Assembly (NCBI RefSeq): GCF_001969365.1
Contig: NZ_CP019312.1
Coordinates: 3,596,001 to 3,660,000 of the forward strand
Origin: Tateyamaria omphalii
GTDB lineage: Bacteria > Pseudomonadota > Alphaproteobacteria > Rhodobacterales > Rhodobacteraceae
Direction of reading: 5' to 3'
Length of the DNA: 64,000 bases
The translations under genes and the position numbers were made by a program. Below are positions 1 through 8,112 of the stretch, piece by piece. Within the stretch, counting starts at the first letter, position 1. The number at the start of each line of letters is the position of its first letter. The notes beneath the pieces were generated by a model. It had not been told where the DNA came from and searched no databases. It worked only from the letters and a program-made list of their open reading frames with translations.

Positions 1-266
1 TCTTCGCCATAAAGCGTGTCATCGCCATCGGTGCCGACGAGGATGTCATCCGTCTGGCTGCCGAGGATCAGCGTTTCGTCCGAAGGTGTCTGGGGTTCCG
101 GGCCGCTGCTGGCGCTGTCGGAAAGGGATTCTGCATCGGGTTGCGCGGTGACGTCAGCCTCCGTTTCCGCATCGGCTGTGTCCTCCGCCTCATCGTTTGT
201 CGTCATGTCCACGACGCCCACGGCACCGACCGCGACAAGTCCCATCAAACCAGCAAGCCACAACAT
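1..266 (-). CDS. RTX-like calcium-binding protein, N-terminal part
   Basis: This reading frame is open to the window edge, so only the first 88 codons are seen. It begins at an ATG preceded by GGAAG. The start MLWLAGLMGLVAVGAVGVV is a hydrophobic signal anchor. It is followed by a low-complexity acidic stretch rich in Asp, Glu, Ser, Ala and Thr, and then by TDDILVGTDGDDTLYGE, which matches the glycine- and aspartate-rich nonapeptide repeats of the hemolysin-type calcium-binding (RTX) family. Such proteins are usually exported or displayed at the cell surface and fold on binding calcium. The rest of the protein and any catalytic or adhesive domain lie outside the window. The N-terminal anchor is unusual for classical type I-secreted RTX proteins, which carry a C-terminal signal, so this could be a membrane-anchored variant. 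Confidence 0.7.
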   Translation of the reverse strand, partial: MLWLAGLMGLVAVGAVGVVDMTTNDEAEDTADAETEADVTAQPDAESLSDSASSGPEPQTPSDETLILGSQTDDILVGTDGDDTLYGE

Positions 267-355
267 AATACTACTTCCAAACGCCTAGGCAAAACCCACC
301 CGTAGGTTTTCTAACGTATACCTGCGGTTGAAGCAAAGCCATTCCGGTAGAATGG

Positions 356-886
356 TTAACGCGGGGTGTCAGCGGCGGGGATTGCCCAGGCTTCGGGCTG
401 TTGCGTGTAGGGCAGATAGAGCGGGTGTTTTGGGTGCCCGGCCTTGGACAGCCCCAGGTGAAAGAGTGGCCGTTCGATGCCGTATAGGAGGGTGGCAACG
501 GCTGCTCCGCGGTTCATATGCGCGCCGTGGGTGCCCCACGCCGCGATGACATCATCGGCCCAGGCCGCCCGGTCGAGAATTGCATCGTCATTGTCCGGAC
601 CGATGGGGTCCACTGCCGCCCGCATAGCGCGCGGATCGGTGTCGCGCCAGGCGAAGATATTGGTCACTGCAAAGCTGCCGTAGCCCAGTGTGCGTGCGCG
701 CCGTTCGCACCGTTCGACCGTGGGATCGTTCTGCACCTCGGTCGCGGTCGAGGGGTTCAGCATCACGAAATTCACCTTCCGCCCAGAGCCGTCCCAGATA
801 CGCGTCAGGCTGTAGCGGTATCGTTCGCAGTCGGAGTAGATTGCGGTCGACGGCGCGTCGCCCTTGATGTGGGTCCGAGTGATCAT
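356..886 (-). CDS. DUF1643 domain-containing protein
   Basis: The 176-residue protein matches the DUF1643 family, a widespread family of small cytoplasmic proteins of unknown biochemical role. Diagnostic features are the early segment YRYSLTRIWD, the block VNFVMLNPSTA around residue 40, DPTVERCERRARTLGYG and the following NIFAWRDTDP. The middle holds a WGTHG segment and the C-terminus a proline-rich HPKHPLYLPY segment typical of the family. There is no signal peptide or membrane segment. It stands alone on the minus strand between an RTX-like protein and an unknown membrane protein, so the context does not suggest a function. Confidence 0.85.
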   Translation of the reverse strand: MITRTHIKGDAPSTAIYSDCERYRYSLTRIWDGSGRKVNFVMLNPSTATEVQNDPTVERCERRARTLGYGSFAVTNIFAWRDTDPRAMRAAVDPIGPDNDDAILDRAAWADDVIAAWGTHGAHMNRGAAVATLLYGIERPLFHLGLSKAGHPKHPLYLPYTQQPEAWAIPAADTPR

Positions 887-940
887 GGGGCGGTTCTGCC
901 AGCCGCAGACCGCCCCATCAATCGGTTTGTGTGGTTCCGC

Positions 941-1444
941 TTATTCGGCGGGCACGGCCACCGAGTTCCGGCGGATGTTCAGGACGGCGCCCTTGGCCTC
1001 CATGATCCCGGCGGCAACGAGGGCGTAGACGATGTGACCCCAAAGCGCGACCCAGGTGATCCCGGTGAAGCCGAGGAACGGCGCATTGCCCGTGACGAGG
1101 TGCGCCATAAAGTAGAGCGCAAAGACCCAGAGGGCTGTGCCGTAGGCCACTGCGGTCAGCGACCAGTGCAGCCGCGGCAGGATCGCCCGCTGGATGGGAC
1201 GTGCGATGGCGAACCAGCCCACGGCGTAGAAAATCAGCCCGGTCAGCGCGTGCAGCAGGTAGGCCGCGCCGGAGGGGTTGGCGCCGAAGATGGCCTTGAT
1301 CGACGCCCCGGCAAGGCCGACGGGCGCCAGTTTGGCGTATCCGAACAGCGGGCTGAGCGCCTGGCCGAAGACGTCAAAGGCGATGGTGGCAAAGGCACCG
1401 GCTGTCAGTACGGTGCCGGCGGTGCGAAGGGTTTGGGTGTTCAT
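941..1444 (-). CDS. Uncharacterised four-helix membrane protein
   Basis: I do not recognise the family of this 167-residue protein. It has about four hydrophobic segments, near residues 10-30, 58-80, 98-118 and 126-148, separated by short loops, and an N-terminus without a cleavable signal, so it is probably an inner-membrane protein. The loop between helices two and three is basic (IARPIQRAILPRLHW), which would place it in the cytoplasm. The start at 1444 has AGAGAGACC just upstream. Neighbours are a DUF1643 gene downstream and truB upstream; the spacing does not suggest one operon with either. Confidence 0.6.
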   Translation of the reverse strand: MNTQTLRTAGTVLTAGAFATIAFDVFGQALSPLFGYAKLAPVGLAGASIKAIFGANPSGAAYLLHALTGLIFYAVGWFAIARPIQRAILPRLHWSLTAVAYGTALWVFALYFMAHLVTGNAPFLGFTGITWVALWGHIVYALVAAGIMEAKGAVLNIRRNSVAVPAE

Positions 1445-1571
1445 GGTCTCTCTCCCGATCTAGGACGTTTGCTGGTGTGATGGGATAGATGTGGACCGAA
1501 TGGTTCCATTTGAGAAGGCCGCTCACGCAGCGCTTATCGGAATCCCCGGGATTGTAACATTTGGCGATGGT

Positions 1572-1593
1572 TTTCGGGCGTGTTTCGGGCGTG
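1572..1593. repeat. Tandem 11-bp duplication
   Basis: TTTCGGGCGTG occurs twice back to back in the intergenic stretch just past the 3' end of truB. It is a perfect small tandem repeat with no visible hairpin partner and may be a simple slippage product. Confidence 0.6.
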
Positions 1594-1606
1594 CAGCGCC
1601 GGTTTG

Positions 1607-2512
1607 TTACAGGTTGAAGACCCGTGCGGGGTGCAGCTCGCCCGCCTTGTAGCGGCCCACGGCCACCGGTTTGCCGTCGAACGACGCCCAGCATTCTTCG
1701 CCATAGTCGACGTCTGCGGCCATCACCATGCCGGGGTTGCCGTTGCGCAGGCGCGCCGCCCCTTCCGCTGTGGCGCGCAGTTCGGGCAGGTCGGCGAGGC
1801 CATGGGCGGTAGGGCGCAGGTGCGCGTCGAGTTCGGGTGTGTGTGCGAGCGCTTCGATCTGCTCGAAGGTCAGGCCCTCCTCGGCCTCGAACGGGCCGGA
1901 CCAGATGCGGCGCAGTTCGCGCACGTGGCCGTAGCAGCCCAGCGCCTCGCCCAGATCGCGGGCGATGGAGCGGACATAGCCGCCCTTGCCGCAGACCATT
2001 TCCAACTCGACATGATCTGGGTCGGGGCGGTCGGTCAGCACCAGTTCGTCGACCCAGAGGGGGCGGGCCGCCAGTTCGACGTCTTCGCCATCGCGCGCCA
2101 GCTTGTAGGCGCGTTGCCCGTCGATCTTGACCGCCGAGAATTTGGGCGGAACCTGCATGATGTCGCCGATGAAGTGGCCGAGGGCGGCTTTGATCTGTGT
2201 ATCGGAGGGGCGGGTGGCGGACTGCGCGATCACTTCGCCCTCGGCGTCGTCCGTATTCGTCGCTTGGCCCAGTCGCACGGTGAACCGGTAGGCCTTGAGC
2301 GCGTCGGTGATGTAGGGGACCGTTTTGGTCGCCTCGCCCAAGGCCACGGCCAGCACACCTGTCGCTTCGGGATCAAGCGTGCCTGCGTGGCCCGCCTTCT
2401 TGGCCTGCAGCGCCCAGCGCACCTTGTTCACGACGGCGGTCGAGGTCAGGCCCGCAGGCTTGTCCACCACCAACCACCCGGAAATGTCGCGTCCTTTGCG
2501 TGAACGGCCCAT
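1607..2512 (-). CDS. truB: tRNA pseudouridine(55) synthase TruB
   Basis: TruB isomerises uridine 55 to pseudouridine in the T-arm of tRNAs. The 301-residue protein starts [19 protein letters not shown], with the family block DKPAGLTS. The catalytic motif follows as [16 protein letters not shown], in which the Asp of GTLDP is the nucleophile, and then [10 protein letters not shown]. The segment [17 protein letters not shown] type (here [19 protein letters not shown]) is the later conserved block, and a C-terminal PUA-like part ends the protein. A longer frame runs upstream, but the added residues lack family similarity and this ATG lies at the family's usual N-terminus. It is the last gene of the minus-strand group rbfA, glycosidase-like, MATE, truB; rbfA and truB being close is a widespread arrangement for translation genes. 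Confidence 0.95.
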   Translation of the reverse strand: MGRSRKGRDISGWLVVDKPAGLTSTAVVNKVRWALQAKKAGHAGTLDPEATGVLAVALGEATKTVPYITDALKAYRFTVRLGQATNTDDAEGEVIAQSATRPSDTQIKAALGHFIGDIMQVPPKFSAVKIDGQRAYKLARDGEDVELAARPLWVDELVLTDRPDPDHVELEMVCGKGGYVRSIARDLGEALGCYGHVRELRRIWSGPFEAEEGLTFEQIEALAHTPELDAHLRPTAHGLADLPELRATAEGAARLRNGNPGMVMAADVDYGEECWASFDGKPVAVGRYKAGELHPARVFNL

Positions 2513-2567
2513 GCTGTCCTCGTGTGTTCGATAAGGCGTGCCGCGTATCGCAGGGCTGCGGGCCTTG

Positions 2568-3959
2568 TCAATCAGAGGGTGTGAGGGAACGTGCGGCGCG
2601 CGCCGGGCCGCGGATGATTGCGGTGTCGGTGCCCAGCAGCCCCACGGCGCGGCAGGCGATGATCGCCCCGAAAGCGCCCAGCACATTGGCCAGCAGTGCG
2701 GCCCCGAGGATACCGGTGTAGCCGAAGATCAGCACGCCTGCCCACGCGAAGGGGATATAGATCAGCGCAATCCGCGCCGCACTCAGGCCCATGGACCACA
2801 GCGCGCGGTCGCGGGCGTTCATGGCGGCGTTGCCCGTGACGAGGATGCCGTAGCCAAAGAAGGACAGTCCGACGAGCCGGAGGTACTGCGCGCCGTACTC
2901 TGCCGCGTCTTCATTGTCGGCGACCAGGGCCGCGATGGGCTGTGCAAAGATCAGAAGGACGGCGGCGAGGACCGCGCCATAGGCGGCGCAGGCGTAGAAG
3001 GTCAGGCGCACGGCCTTTTGCGCGCGGCTTTGATCCTCGGCCCCCCAGGCCTGGCCCACGACCGGGCCGATGCCCGCCGACATGGCGAGCATGGGCAGAA
3101 ACAGCAGCGATTGAACGCGCGTTGCCGCCCCGAAGCCTGCGACGGCAGCGTCCCCGACCACGGCAACCGCCGCCGTGACGGCGGCCATGCCGCCCGGGTT
3201 GATCGCGTTGGACAGGGAGGCGGGCGCGGCCACCCGGCCGATGCGTTTGACGGTTTTGACGATCCCCTTGGCCGGGTTCACATCAAAGCACAGCTCGGAC
3301 GTCCACCAGGCGTACAGGACCACGCCCGCAAATCCCGCTGCGCGCGCGATGAAGGTGGCCATGCCTGCACCTGCGACGCCGAATTCCGGAATGGCCCCCC
3401 AGCCGAAGATCAACAGCGGGGTCAGGGCGATGTTGAGCGTCGCCTGGGCCAACATGGTGATTGCCGCGACCTCGGACCGGCCTGCGGCGCGGAAGACCGA
3501 GTTCAGGAGTTGCGCCATCACCAGCAGCGGAAAGCTGAGGCACCACCACGGGATGTAGGCCATGACGGCGTCGAGCACTTGGTCCGATGCGCCCATGGTG
3601 CCGAAGAGCCAGGGGGAGAGCAGGAAGAATGCGGTGACGAGGGCAGACGACAAAGCAAGGCCCATCAGCATCGCGTGCATGGTGGTGCGCTGTTTGCCTT
3701 CTTCTTCGCCGCGCCCCAGCGCCTGGCTGACGACCGTGCTGGTGCCTGCGCTGAGCCCGATGGACAGGGACGTGAGCGTCATGGTCACGGGGTAGATGAA
3801 CCCCACCGCCGTCAGCGCGAAATCCCCGTAGCGCGCCAGAAAGAACGCGTCGGCCAGCCCCACCATTAGCACGCCGAAGATGCCGATGCTCATGGGCGCC
3901 GACACGCGGAAGAGCGCCCAGCCGACGGGTTGGTCATTCAGGTTTTTCTTTTTCGACAT
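2568..3959 (-). CDS. MATE family multidrug/organic cation efflux protein
   Basis: The 463-residue protein has about twelve hydrophobic segments and the pseudo-repeated two-half layout of MATE exporters, which use a proton or sodium gradient to expel drugs and cationic metabolites across the inner membrane. Family markers are [20 protein letters not shown] in helix one, the early [13 protein letters not shown] loop, and in the second half [20 protein letters not shown] followed by [16 protein letters not shown]. It lies on the minus strand 55 bases upstream of truB and about 40 bases after the glycosidase-like gene, so it is probably co-transcribed with the rbfA group, although the functional link is unclear. 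Substrate cannot be inferred. Confidence 0.92.
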   Translation of the reverse strand: MSKKKNLNDQPVGWALFRVSAPMSIGIFGVLMVGLADAFFLARYGDFALTAVGFIYPVTMTLTSLSIGLSAGTSTVVSQALGRGEEEGKQRTTMHAMLMGLALSSALVTAFFLLSPWLFGTMGASDQVLDAVMAYIPWWCLSFPLLVMAQLLNSVFRAAGRSEVAAITMLAQATLNIALTPLLIFGWGAIPEFGVAGAGMATFIARAAGFAGVVLYAWWTSELCFDVNPAKGIVKTVKRIGRVAAPASLSNAINPGGMAAVTAAVAVVGDAAVAGFGAATRVQSLLFLPMLAMSAGIGPVVGQAWGAEDQSRAQKAVRLTFYACAAYGAVLAAVLLIFAQPIAALVADNEDAAEYGAQYLRLVGLSFFGYGILVTGNAAMNARDRALWSMGLSAARIALIYIPFAWAGVLIFGYTGILGAALLANVLGAFGAIIACRAVGLLGTDTAIIRGPARAARSLTPSD

Positions 3960-4001
3960 GCGCCTGCCCCTGTTTGGTCAGGGCAACCCCCGGACGTGGG
4001 C

Positions 4002-4739
4002 CTAACGCGGGGCGGGCACAACCGTTCCAATGATGGGGCCCAGCGCAAAACCGAAGTCGTCGCGGTTCAGGTCGGGCATGTACAGCCGCGAGATATTGCC
4101 GTCGAAAAAGAGCGCGTTGGGCAGGTCGAGCGCGTCGCGGAACAGGCTGCCGAATTCGTGGAAGGTGACGGCGTTGTTCGAGATGGCAAAGACCGCCTTG
4201 GTCCCATCGGCGGACGTGCCGACCCCGTTGCGGATATAGCGTGAGGTGCTGTCAGGCAAAAAGCGCGGGTGCAGCGCGCCGTCGATCACCAGCATCGGCC
4301 CGGATTGCGTGGCATAGGTGCAGTCGGGGGCTTGTTCCACGAAGGCCAGCGTTTCGAATACGTCCGCCCGGCCCGGGCGCAGGCAGAGGATGCCGTTGGG
4401 CAAAAGCCCGAAATTGCCGGGTCCGGGGGCCGAGATCACACGCATGACTTCTTGCCCGTTTTCGACGTAGTGGCCGACAGGCGCGCGGTCGTCGTGATAC
4501 ATGCCCGCGTTCATGGCGAAGCTGAGCGTTTTGCCTTCGCCGTCGAGCGCCTGATTGACGGCGCTGAACTGGCCATAAGGCGCGCCGTCGTCGTCATAGA
4601 GAAACAGGCGCAACTCTTCCGAGGTCGGGTCAACCGTGCAGATCGTGTAACGGTTGCTTTCGTACCGGATGTCTTCGCATGTGACCGCCCACGCCGGCAG
4701 CGTGGACAGGGCGAGGAGCAGCGCGAGGAGCCGCATCAT
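4002..4739 (-). CDS. Secreted phosphodiester glycosidase family protein (NAGPA/DUF2233 type)
   Basis: A signal peptide ([18 protein letters not shown]) precedes a 227-residue domain of the phosphodiester glycosidase (NAGPA, formerly DUF2233) family. Conserved features are the segment [19 protein letters not shown], the LLPNGILCL strand, [12 protein letters not shown], and [20 protein letters not shown], all typical of this beta-rich fold. In the founding enzyme the fold cleaves a phosphodiester-linked sugar; the bacterial substrate of this clade is not known. The export signal places it in the periplasm or envelope. Its ATG overlaps the rbfA stop by four bases (ATGA), so the two are translationally coupled, an odd pairing of an envelope protein with a ribosome factor that recurs in this bacterial group as far as I know. 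Confidence 0.85.
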   Translation of the reverse strand: MMRLLALLLALSTLPAWAVTCEDIRYESNRYTICTVDPTSEELRLFLYDDDGAPYGQFSAVNQALDGEGKTLSFAMNAGMYHDDRAPVGHYVENGQEVMRVISAPGPGNFGLLPNGILCLRPGRADVFETLAFVEQAPDCTYATQSGPMLVIDGALHPRFLPDSTSRYIRNGVGTSADGTKAVFAISNNAVTFHEFGSLFRDALDLPNALFFDGNISRLYMPDLNRDDFGFALGPIIGTVVPAPR

Positions 4740-5131
4740 CCTTGCGTGTCTCTCCGTACGGCATCCTGGTTCAGCATCCGCCGCGTGTCGTCCATCCGGT
4801 CGAAGGTCTCGTCCAGTTGGAAGCGCAGGTCGGGCGCGAATTTCAGGGTCAGTTTCTTGGACACGGCGCGCCGCAACTCGCCCTTGTTGCGCGCGAGCAG
4901 CTTGAGCACGTCCTCCTGCCCCTGACCGCCCAGCGGCAGGACATAGGCGGTTGCTACCTTGAGGTCAGGCGAGGTCCGCACCTCGCCCACCGTGATCGAC
5001 ATGCGGTTCAGCTCGGGGTCATGTATGTCGCCGCGCGCCAGCACCTCGGACAGGGTCCGGCGGATCAGCTCGCCCACGCGCAACTGTCGTTGCGAGGGGC
5101 CGGGGCCATCGTGAAACTTGTTCTTTGCCAT
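4736..5131 (-). CDS. rbfA: 30S ribosome-binding factor RbfA
   Basis: RbfA binds the 30S subunit during late maturation of the 5' end of 16S rRNA and helps cold adaptation. The 131-residue protein has the KH-type fold signature [18 protein letters not shown], then [27 protein letters not shown], and ends with [19 protein letters not shown], the usual family order. I start it at MAKNKF: a GAGGG Shine-Dalgarno sits 4-8 bases upstream, and that motif lies inside the alternative start three codons earlier. It opens the minus-strand operon and diverges from dapB, with fewer than 90 bases between them that must hold both promoters. Confidence 0.95.
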   Translation of the reverse strand: MAKNKFHDGPGPSQRQLRVGELIRRTLSEVLARGDIHDPELNRMSITVGEVRTSPDLKVATAYVLPLGGQGQEDVLKLLARNKGELRRAVSKKLTLKFAPDLRFQLDETFDRMDDTRRMLNQDAVRRDTQG

Positions 5132-5218
5132 GGCCCTCATCTAAGCCAGCCAGTGCCCTTTGCCAAGCGGCGCGCGGCGCGCTAGGGAAGCGGGAAGTCG
5201 CCAGAAGGGGTGAGGGAC

Positions 5219-6034
5219 ATGTCAGAATTGCCGGGGATCGTGATTGCGGGCGCGTCGGGCCGGATGGGTCAGATGCTGATCCGGTCCGTGCTGGAGAGCG
5301 ACAGGATGCGTCTGGTCGGTGCGCTCGAACGAGAGGGCCACGACTGGGTGGGCCGTGACGTGGGTGAGGCCATGGGCGGCGTTGCGCTGGGCGTGCATGT
5401 GTTCGACGACCCGTTGGAGCCGATGGCCAAGGCGCAGGCCGTGATCGACTTTACCGCGCCGGAGGCCACCATCGCCCTGTCCGGGATCGCCGCCCAGGCG
5501 CGGGCAGCGCACATCATTGGCACCACCGGCATGAGCGACGACCAGATCGCGCGGCTGGAGCCTGCCTCCCGTCACAGCCCCATTGTGCGGGCGGGGAACA
5601 TGAGCCTGGGTGTGAACCTGCTGACCCAGCTGGTCAAACAGGTCGCCGCGGCGCTGGACGAGGATTTCGATATCGAGGTGGTTGAGGCGCATCACCATCA
5701 CAAGGTCGATGCGCCGTCGGGCACCGCCCTGATGCTGGGCGAGGCTGCCGCCGAAGGGCGCGGTGTTGATCTGGCGCAGGTGCGCGATGCGGCGCGTGAT
5801 GGGATCACGGGTGCGCGCAAGCGGGGCGACATCGGGTTCTCCGTCATTCGCGGTGGCGATATCGTGGGCGAGCATGAGGTGCTCTTTGCCGGGGCGGGCG
5901 AGCGGATTACCCTCAAGCATATGGCAACCGACCGCGCCCTGTTCGCCAAGGGCGCGCTCAGGGCGGCGCTTTGGGCGCAGGACAAGGCGCCGGGGCAGTA
6001 CGACATGCTGGATGTGCTGGGCTTGCGCGGATAA
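5219..6034 (+). CDS. dapB: 4-hydroxy-tetrahydrodipicolinate reductase DapB
   Basis: DapB reduces 4-hydroxy-tetrahydrodipicolinate with NAD(P)H in the diaminopimelate/lysine pathway. The 271-residue protein has the N-terminal nucleotide-binding loop GASGRMGQM, the FTAPEATI segment, the GTTGMS loop and the substrate-binding and catalytic block [17 protein letters not shown], holding the conserved His and Lys. The length is that of the family. The frame stays open from a GTG three codons earlier, but the ATG at MSELPG has GAGGG directly ahead. It is divergent from rbfA and is followed by a separate small gene with its own regulatory box. Confidence 0.96.
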   Translation: MSELPGIVIAGASGRMGQMLIRSVLESDRMRLVGALEREGHDWVGRDVGEAMGGVALGVHVFDDPLEPMAKAQAVIDFTAPEATIALSGIAAQARAAHIIGTTGMSDDQIARLEPASRHSPIVRAGNMSLGVNLLTQLVKQVAAALDEDFDIEVVEAHHHHKVDAPSGTALMLGEAAAEGRGVDLAQVRDAARDGITGARKRGDIGFSVIRGGDIVGEHEVLFAGAGERITLKHMATDRALFAKGALRAALWAQDKAPGQYDMLDVLGLRG

Positions 6035-6045
6035 GCGCCGCTCGA

Positions 6046-6059
6046 TTGATCGAAATCAA
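6046..6059. promoter_or_regulatory. FNR/CRP-type box (TTGAT-N4-ATCAA)
   Basis: TTGATCGAAATCAA is a perfect match to the FNR consensus TTGAT-N4-ATCAA. It lies 12 bases after the dapB stop and 73 bases ahead of the ATG of the small secreted protein. A TATTCC at 6101-6106 sits at a distance compatible with activation from about -60. In this group FnrL or a Dnr-type regulator would bind such a site. Confidence 0.65.
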
Positions 6060-6132
6060 AGCCTGAGTGAACCAATCGCCAGTCTCCGCCGTATCGTTGG
6101 TATTCCTGATACCGCGTGAGGGGACTTGTGAT

Positions 6133-6486
6133 ATGCGTTTGATCTGTTTGGTGGCTGCCGCCGCGTTGTCCGCAACCTCTGCCATGGCCGATCTGGTCAA
6201 GGTGGACAACCAGAACCGCTTTGTTCAGTTGGTCAACGGCAAGACGTTGACCCGCCCCTTTGTCAAACTGAACGTGACCCCAGATGGTCGCATCGAGGGA
6301 CGCGGTGCCCGGTGGGATGTCGAGGGCACATGGTCGTGGCAGAACGGTTATTTCTGCCGTGATCTGTTTTGGGGTGGTGATCCGCTGGGATACAATTGTC
6401 AGGAAGTGCAGGCCACGGCCGACGGGCGCATCAAATTCACGTCGGACAGGGGTGCCGGTGACAGCGCGATGTTTCGACTGCGGTAA
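6133..6486 (+). CDS. Small secreted protein of unknown function
   Basis: I do not recognise a named family. The 117-residue product has a clear signal peptide, MRLICLVAAAALSATSAMA, so the mature protein of about 98 residues is periplasmic or secreted. The mature part is beta-rich with the motif WDVEGTWSWQNGYFCRDLFW and a second Cys in YNCQEV, which could form a disulfide. GAGGGGAC lies at a good distance before the ATG; a longer upstream frame would bury the signal peptide and is rejected. The perfect FNR-type box upstream suggests oxygen- or redox-responsive expression, which is inference. Confidence 0.75.
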   Translation: MRLICLVAAAALSATSAMADLVKVDNQNRFVQLVNGKTLTRPFVKLNVTPDGRIEGRGARWDVEGTWSWQNGYFCRDLFWGGDPLGYNCQEVQATADGRIKFTSDRGAGDSAMFRLR

Positions 6487-6489
6487 CGC

Positions 6490-6681
6490 CTAGAAGTCGA
6501 TCGCGATTCCCTTTTTCTCCCAATCACCGTAGCGCACGGGCTCCGGTCCGTCGCGTCCGCCCAATTCCGTGGGCAGTTCGAGGGCCTTGGCCGCCTTGCG
6601 CCGTTCCTCTGCCTCGGCCAGTGCGCGCTGGGCGGCAGGGGGCAGGTCCTTGGGTTGCTCGGGGGCTGTGTCGTCGGACAT
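6490..6681 (-). CDS. Succinate dehydrogenase assembly factor 4-like (DUF1674) protein
   Basis: The 63-residue protein ends in the diagnostic block GGRDGPEPVRYGDWEKKGIAIDF of the DUF1674/SDHAF4 family (longest quoted run shortened here: PEPVRYGDWEKKG). In mitochondria SDHAF4 binds the flavinated SdhA subunit and promotes succinate dehydrogenase assembly; bacterial homologues are presumed to do the same. The N-terminal half is a charged, Ala- and Glu-rich helix. GAGGAA is well placed before the ATG. It is not next to sdh genes here: it faces the secreted protein convergently, only three bases apart, and diverges from rsmB. Confidence 0.85.
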   Translation of the reverse strand: MSDDTAPEQPKDLPPAAQRALAEAEERRKAAKALELPTELGGRDGPEPVRYGDWEKKGIAIDF

Positions 6682-6767
6682 CGTGGGTTCCTCTTGCGCT
6701 TGTCCCTTGATATACGCCCGGCCTTGGCCCCGGCAAGCGGGTGCGACAGGAACGACCGGGACGAGAT

Positions 6768-8039
6768 ATGAGCGATACGGGACTGCCCGCGCGGCGCAGC
6801 GCGATCTACCTGCTGGATCAGATCATCGGCGAGGGCAAGCTGTTGCCCGAATTGATCGGTGCGGGTGTGCTCGACCGGTTGGAGCCTGCCGACCGCGCCC
6901 GCGCCCAGCGTCTGGCGACCGAAACCCTGCGCGGGATGGAGCGGGCCGACCGCATCCTGCAGAAGCATTTGCAGAAATATCCGCCGCTGACGGTCCGCAA
7001 CGCGTTGCGTGTCGGCACTGTTGAATTGTGCGCGGGTGAGGCGGCGCATGGCGTCGTCAATTCGATGGTCGGCATCGTGTCGCGGCACAAGCGCTATGGG
7101 CACTTGAAAGGGTTGGTGAATGCGGTTTTGCGCAAGGTCGCCGACAAGGGGCCGGAGCAATGGCCCGCCTTGCGCACCCCGCGCCTGCCCAAGTGGTTGC
7201 GCGGGCCGCTGGTCGAGGCGTGGGGCGGAGAGACTGTTCTGGCTATGGAGGCCGTCCAGTTTGCAGGCGCGCCGCTGGATTTGAGCTGCAAGGCGGATGT
7301 TGATGCCGTGGCGCAGGCCACTGGCGGGACGGCATTGCCCACGGGCTCTGTCCGGTTGGCGGATGCGGGGCAGGTGTCTGCCTTGCCCGGCTACACGGCG
7401 GGCGACTGGTGGGTGCAGGATGCGGCGGCGGCCATGCCTGCCCGCGTGCTGGACGCGCAACCCGGCGAGGCGGTGCTGGACCTGTGTGCCGCGCCGGGCG
7501 GCAAGACGTTGCAGCTGGCCGCGAGCGGTGCGGATGTGACGGCCGTTGATATCTCCGAAGGACGCATGGAGCGGGTAAGGCAGAACCTGATCCGCACCGC
7601 GTTGAAGGCCGAGACGCTGGTCTCGGACGCCTTTGATGTGACCGGGCAATATGATGCGATCCTGCTGGATGCGCCCTGTTCCGCGACAGGCACGATCCGG
7701 CGGCACCCGGATCTGCCCTTTGCCAAGGACGGGTCGGAGTTTGGCGCGCTGATCGAAATGCAGGCACGCATGATTGACCATGCCGTATCCTTGTTGAAGC
7801 CCGGCGGGCGCATGGTGTTTTGCACATGTTCGCTGTTGCCGGATGAGGGCGAAGTGCAGGCCGAGGAGGCGTTGGTGCGCCATCCGTCGCTGACCGTGGA
7901 TCGCGCAGCGCTTGACCGGCCCGGCATTGATCCCGGATGGATCACCGAAGAGGGTGGGTTGCGCCTGCGCCCCGATCATTGGGCGGACAGGGGTGGCATG
8001 GACGGTTTTTACCTCATTTGCCTGCGCAAGACCGGCTGA
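6768..8039 (+). CDS. rsmB: RsmB-type 16S rRNA (cytosine-C5)-methyltransferase (NOL1/NOP2/Sun family)
   Basis: The family methylates C5 of a cytosine in rRNA (C967 of 16S rRNA for RsmB). The 423-residue protein has an N-terminal NusB-like RNA-binding domain, about residues 1-130 (RRSAIYLLDQIIGEGKLLPE), and a C-terminal Rossmann methyltransferase domain. SAM-binding features are VLDLCAAPGGKTLQLA and VTAVDISEGRMERV. The two catalytic cysteines lie in DAPCSATGTIRRHPD and FCTCSLLPDEGE. The start at MSDTGLPARRS follows a GACGAGAT region; nine more codons upstream are possible but poorly conserved. It is followed, after about 70 bases, by the heparinase-like gene and purH, an arrangement common in roseobacters. 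Confidence 0.92.
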   Translation: MSDTGLPARRSAIYLLDQIIGEGKLLPELIGAGVLDRLEPADRARAQRLATETLRGMERADRILQKHLQKYPPLTVRNALRVGTVELCAGEAAHGVVNSMVGIVSRHKRYGHLKGLVNAVLRKVADKGPEQWPALRTPRLPKWLRGPLVEAWGGETVLAMEAVQFAGAPLDLSCKADVDAVAQATGGTALPTGSVRLADAGQVSALPGYTAGDWWVQDAAAAMPARVLDAQPGEAVLDLCAAPGGKTLQLAASGADVTAVDISEGRMERVRQNLIRTALKAETLVSDAFDVTGQYDAILLDAPCSATGTIRRHPDLPFAKDGSEFGALIEMQARMIDHAVSLLKPGGRMVFCTCSLLPDEGEVQAEEALVRHPSLTVDRAALDRPGIDPGWITEEGGLRLRPDHWADRGGMDGFYLICLRKTG

Positions 8040-8112
8040 CATTGCGTGACTTGCGGCGCGGCACCCGCTAGACTGCTGCGCAAAGCGCCGTAGACGCGTC
8101 GAGGCAGAGAGC

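Noticed and set aside
2538..3869. A 443-codon plus-strand open frame opposite the MATE gene
   Set aside because: It has a low-complexity shadow composition, and the minus-strand MATE protein has twelve clear membrane segments.
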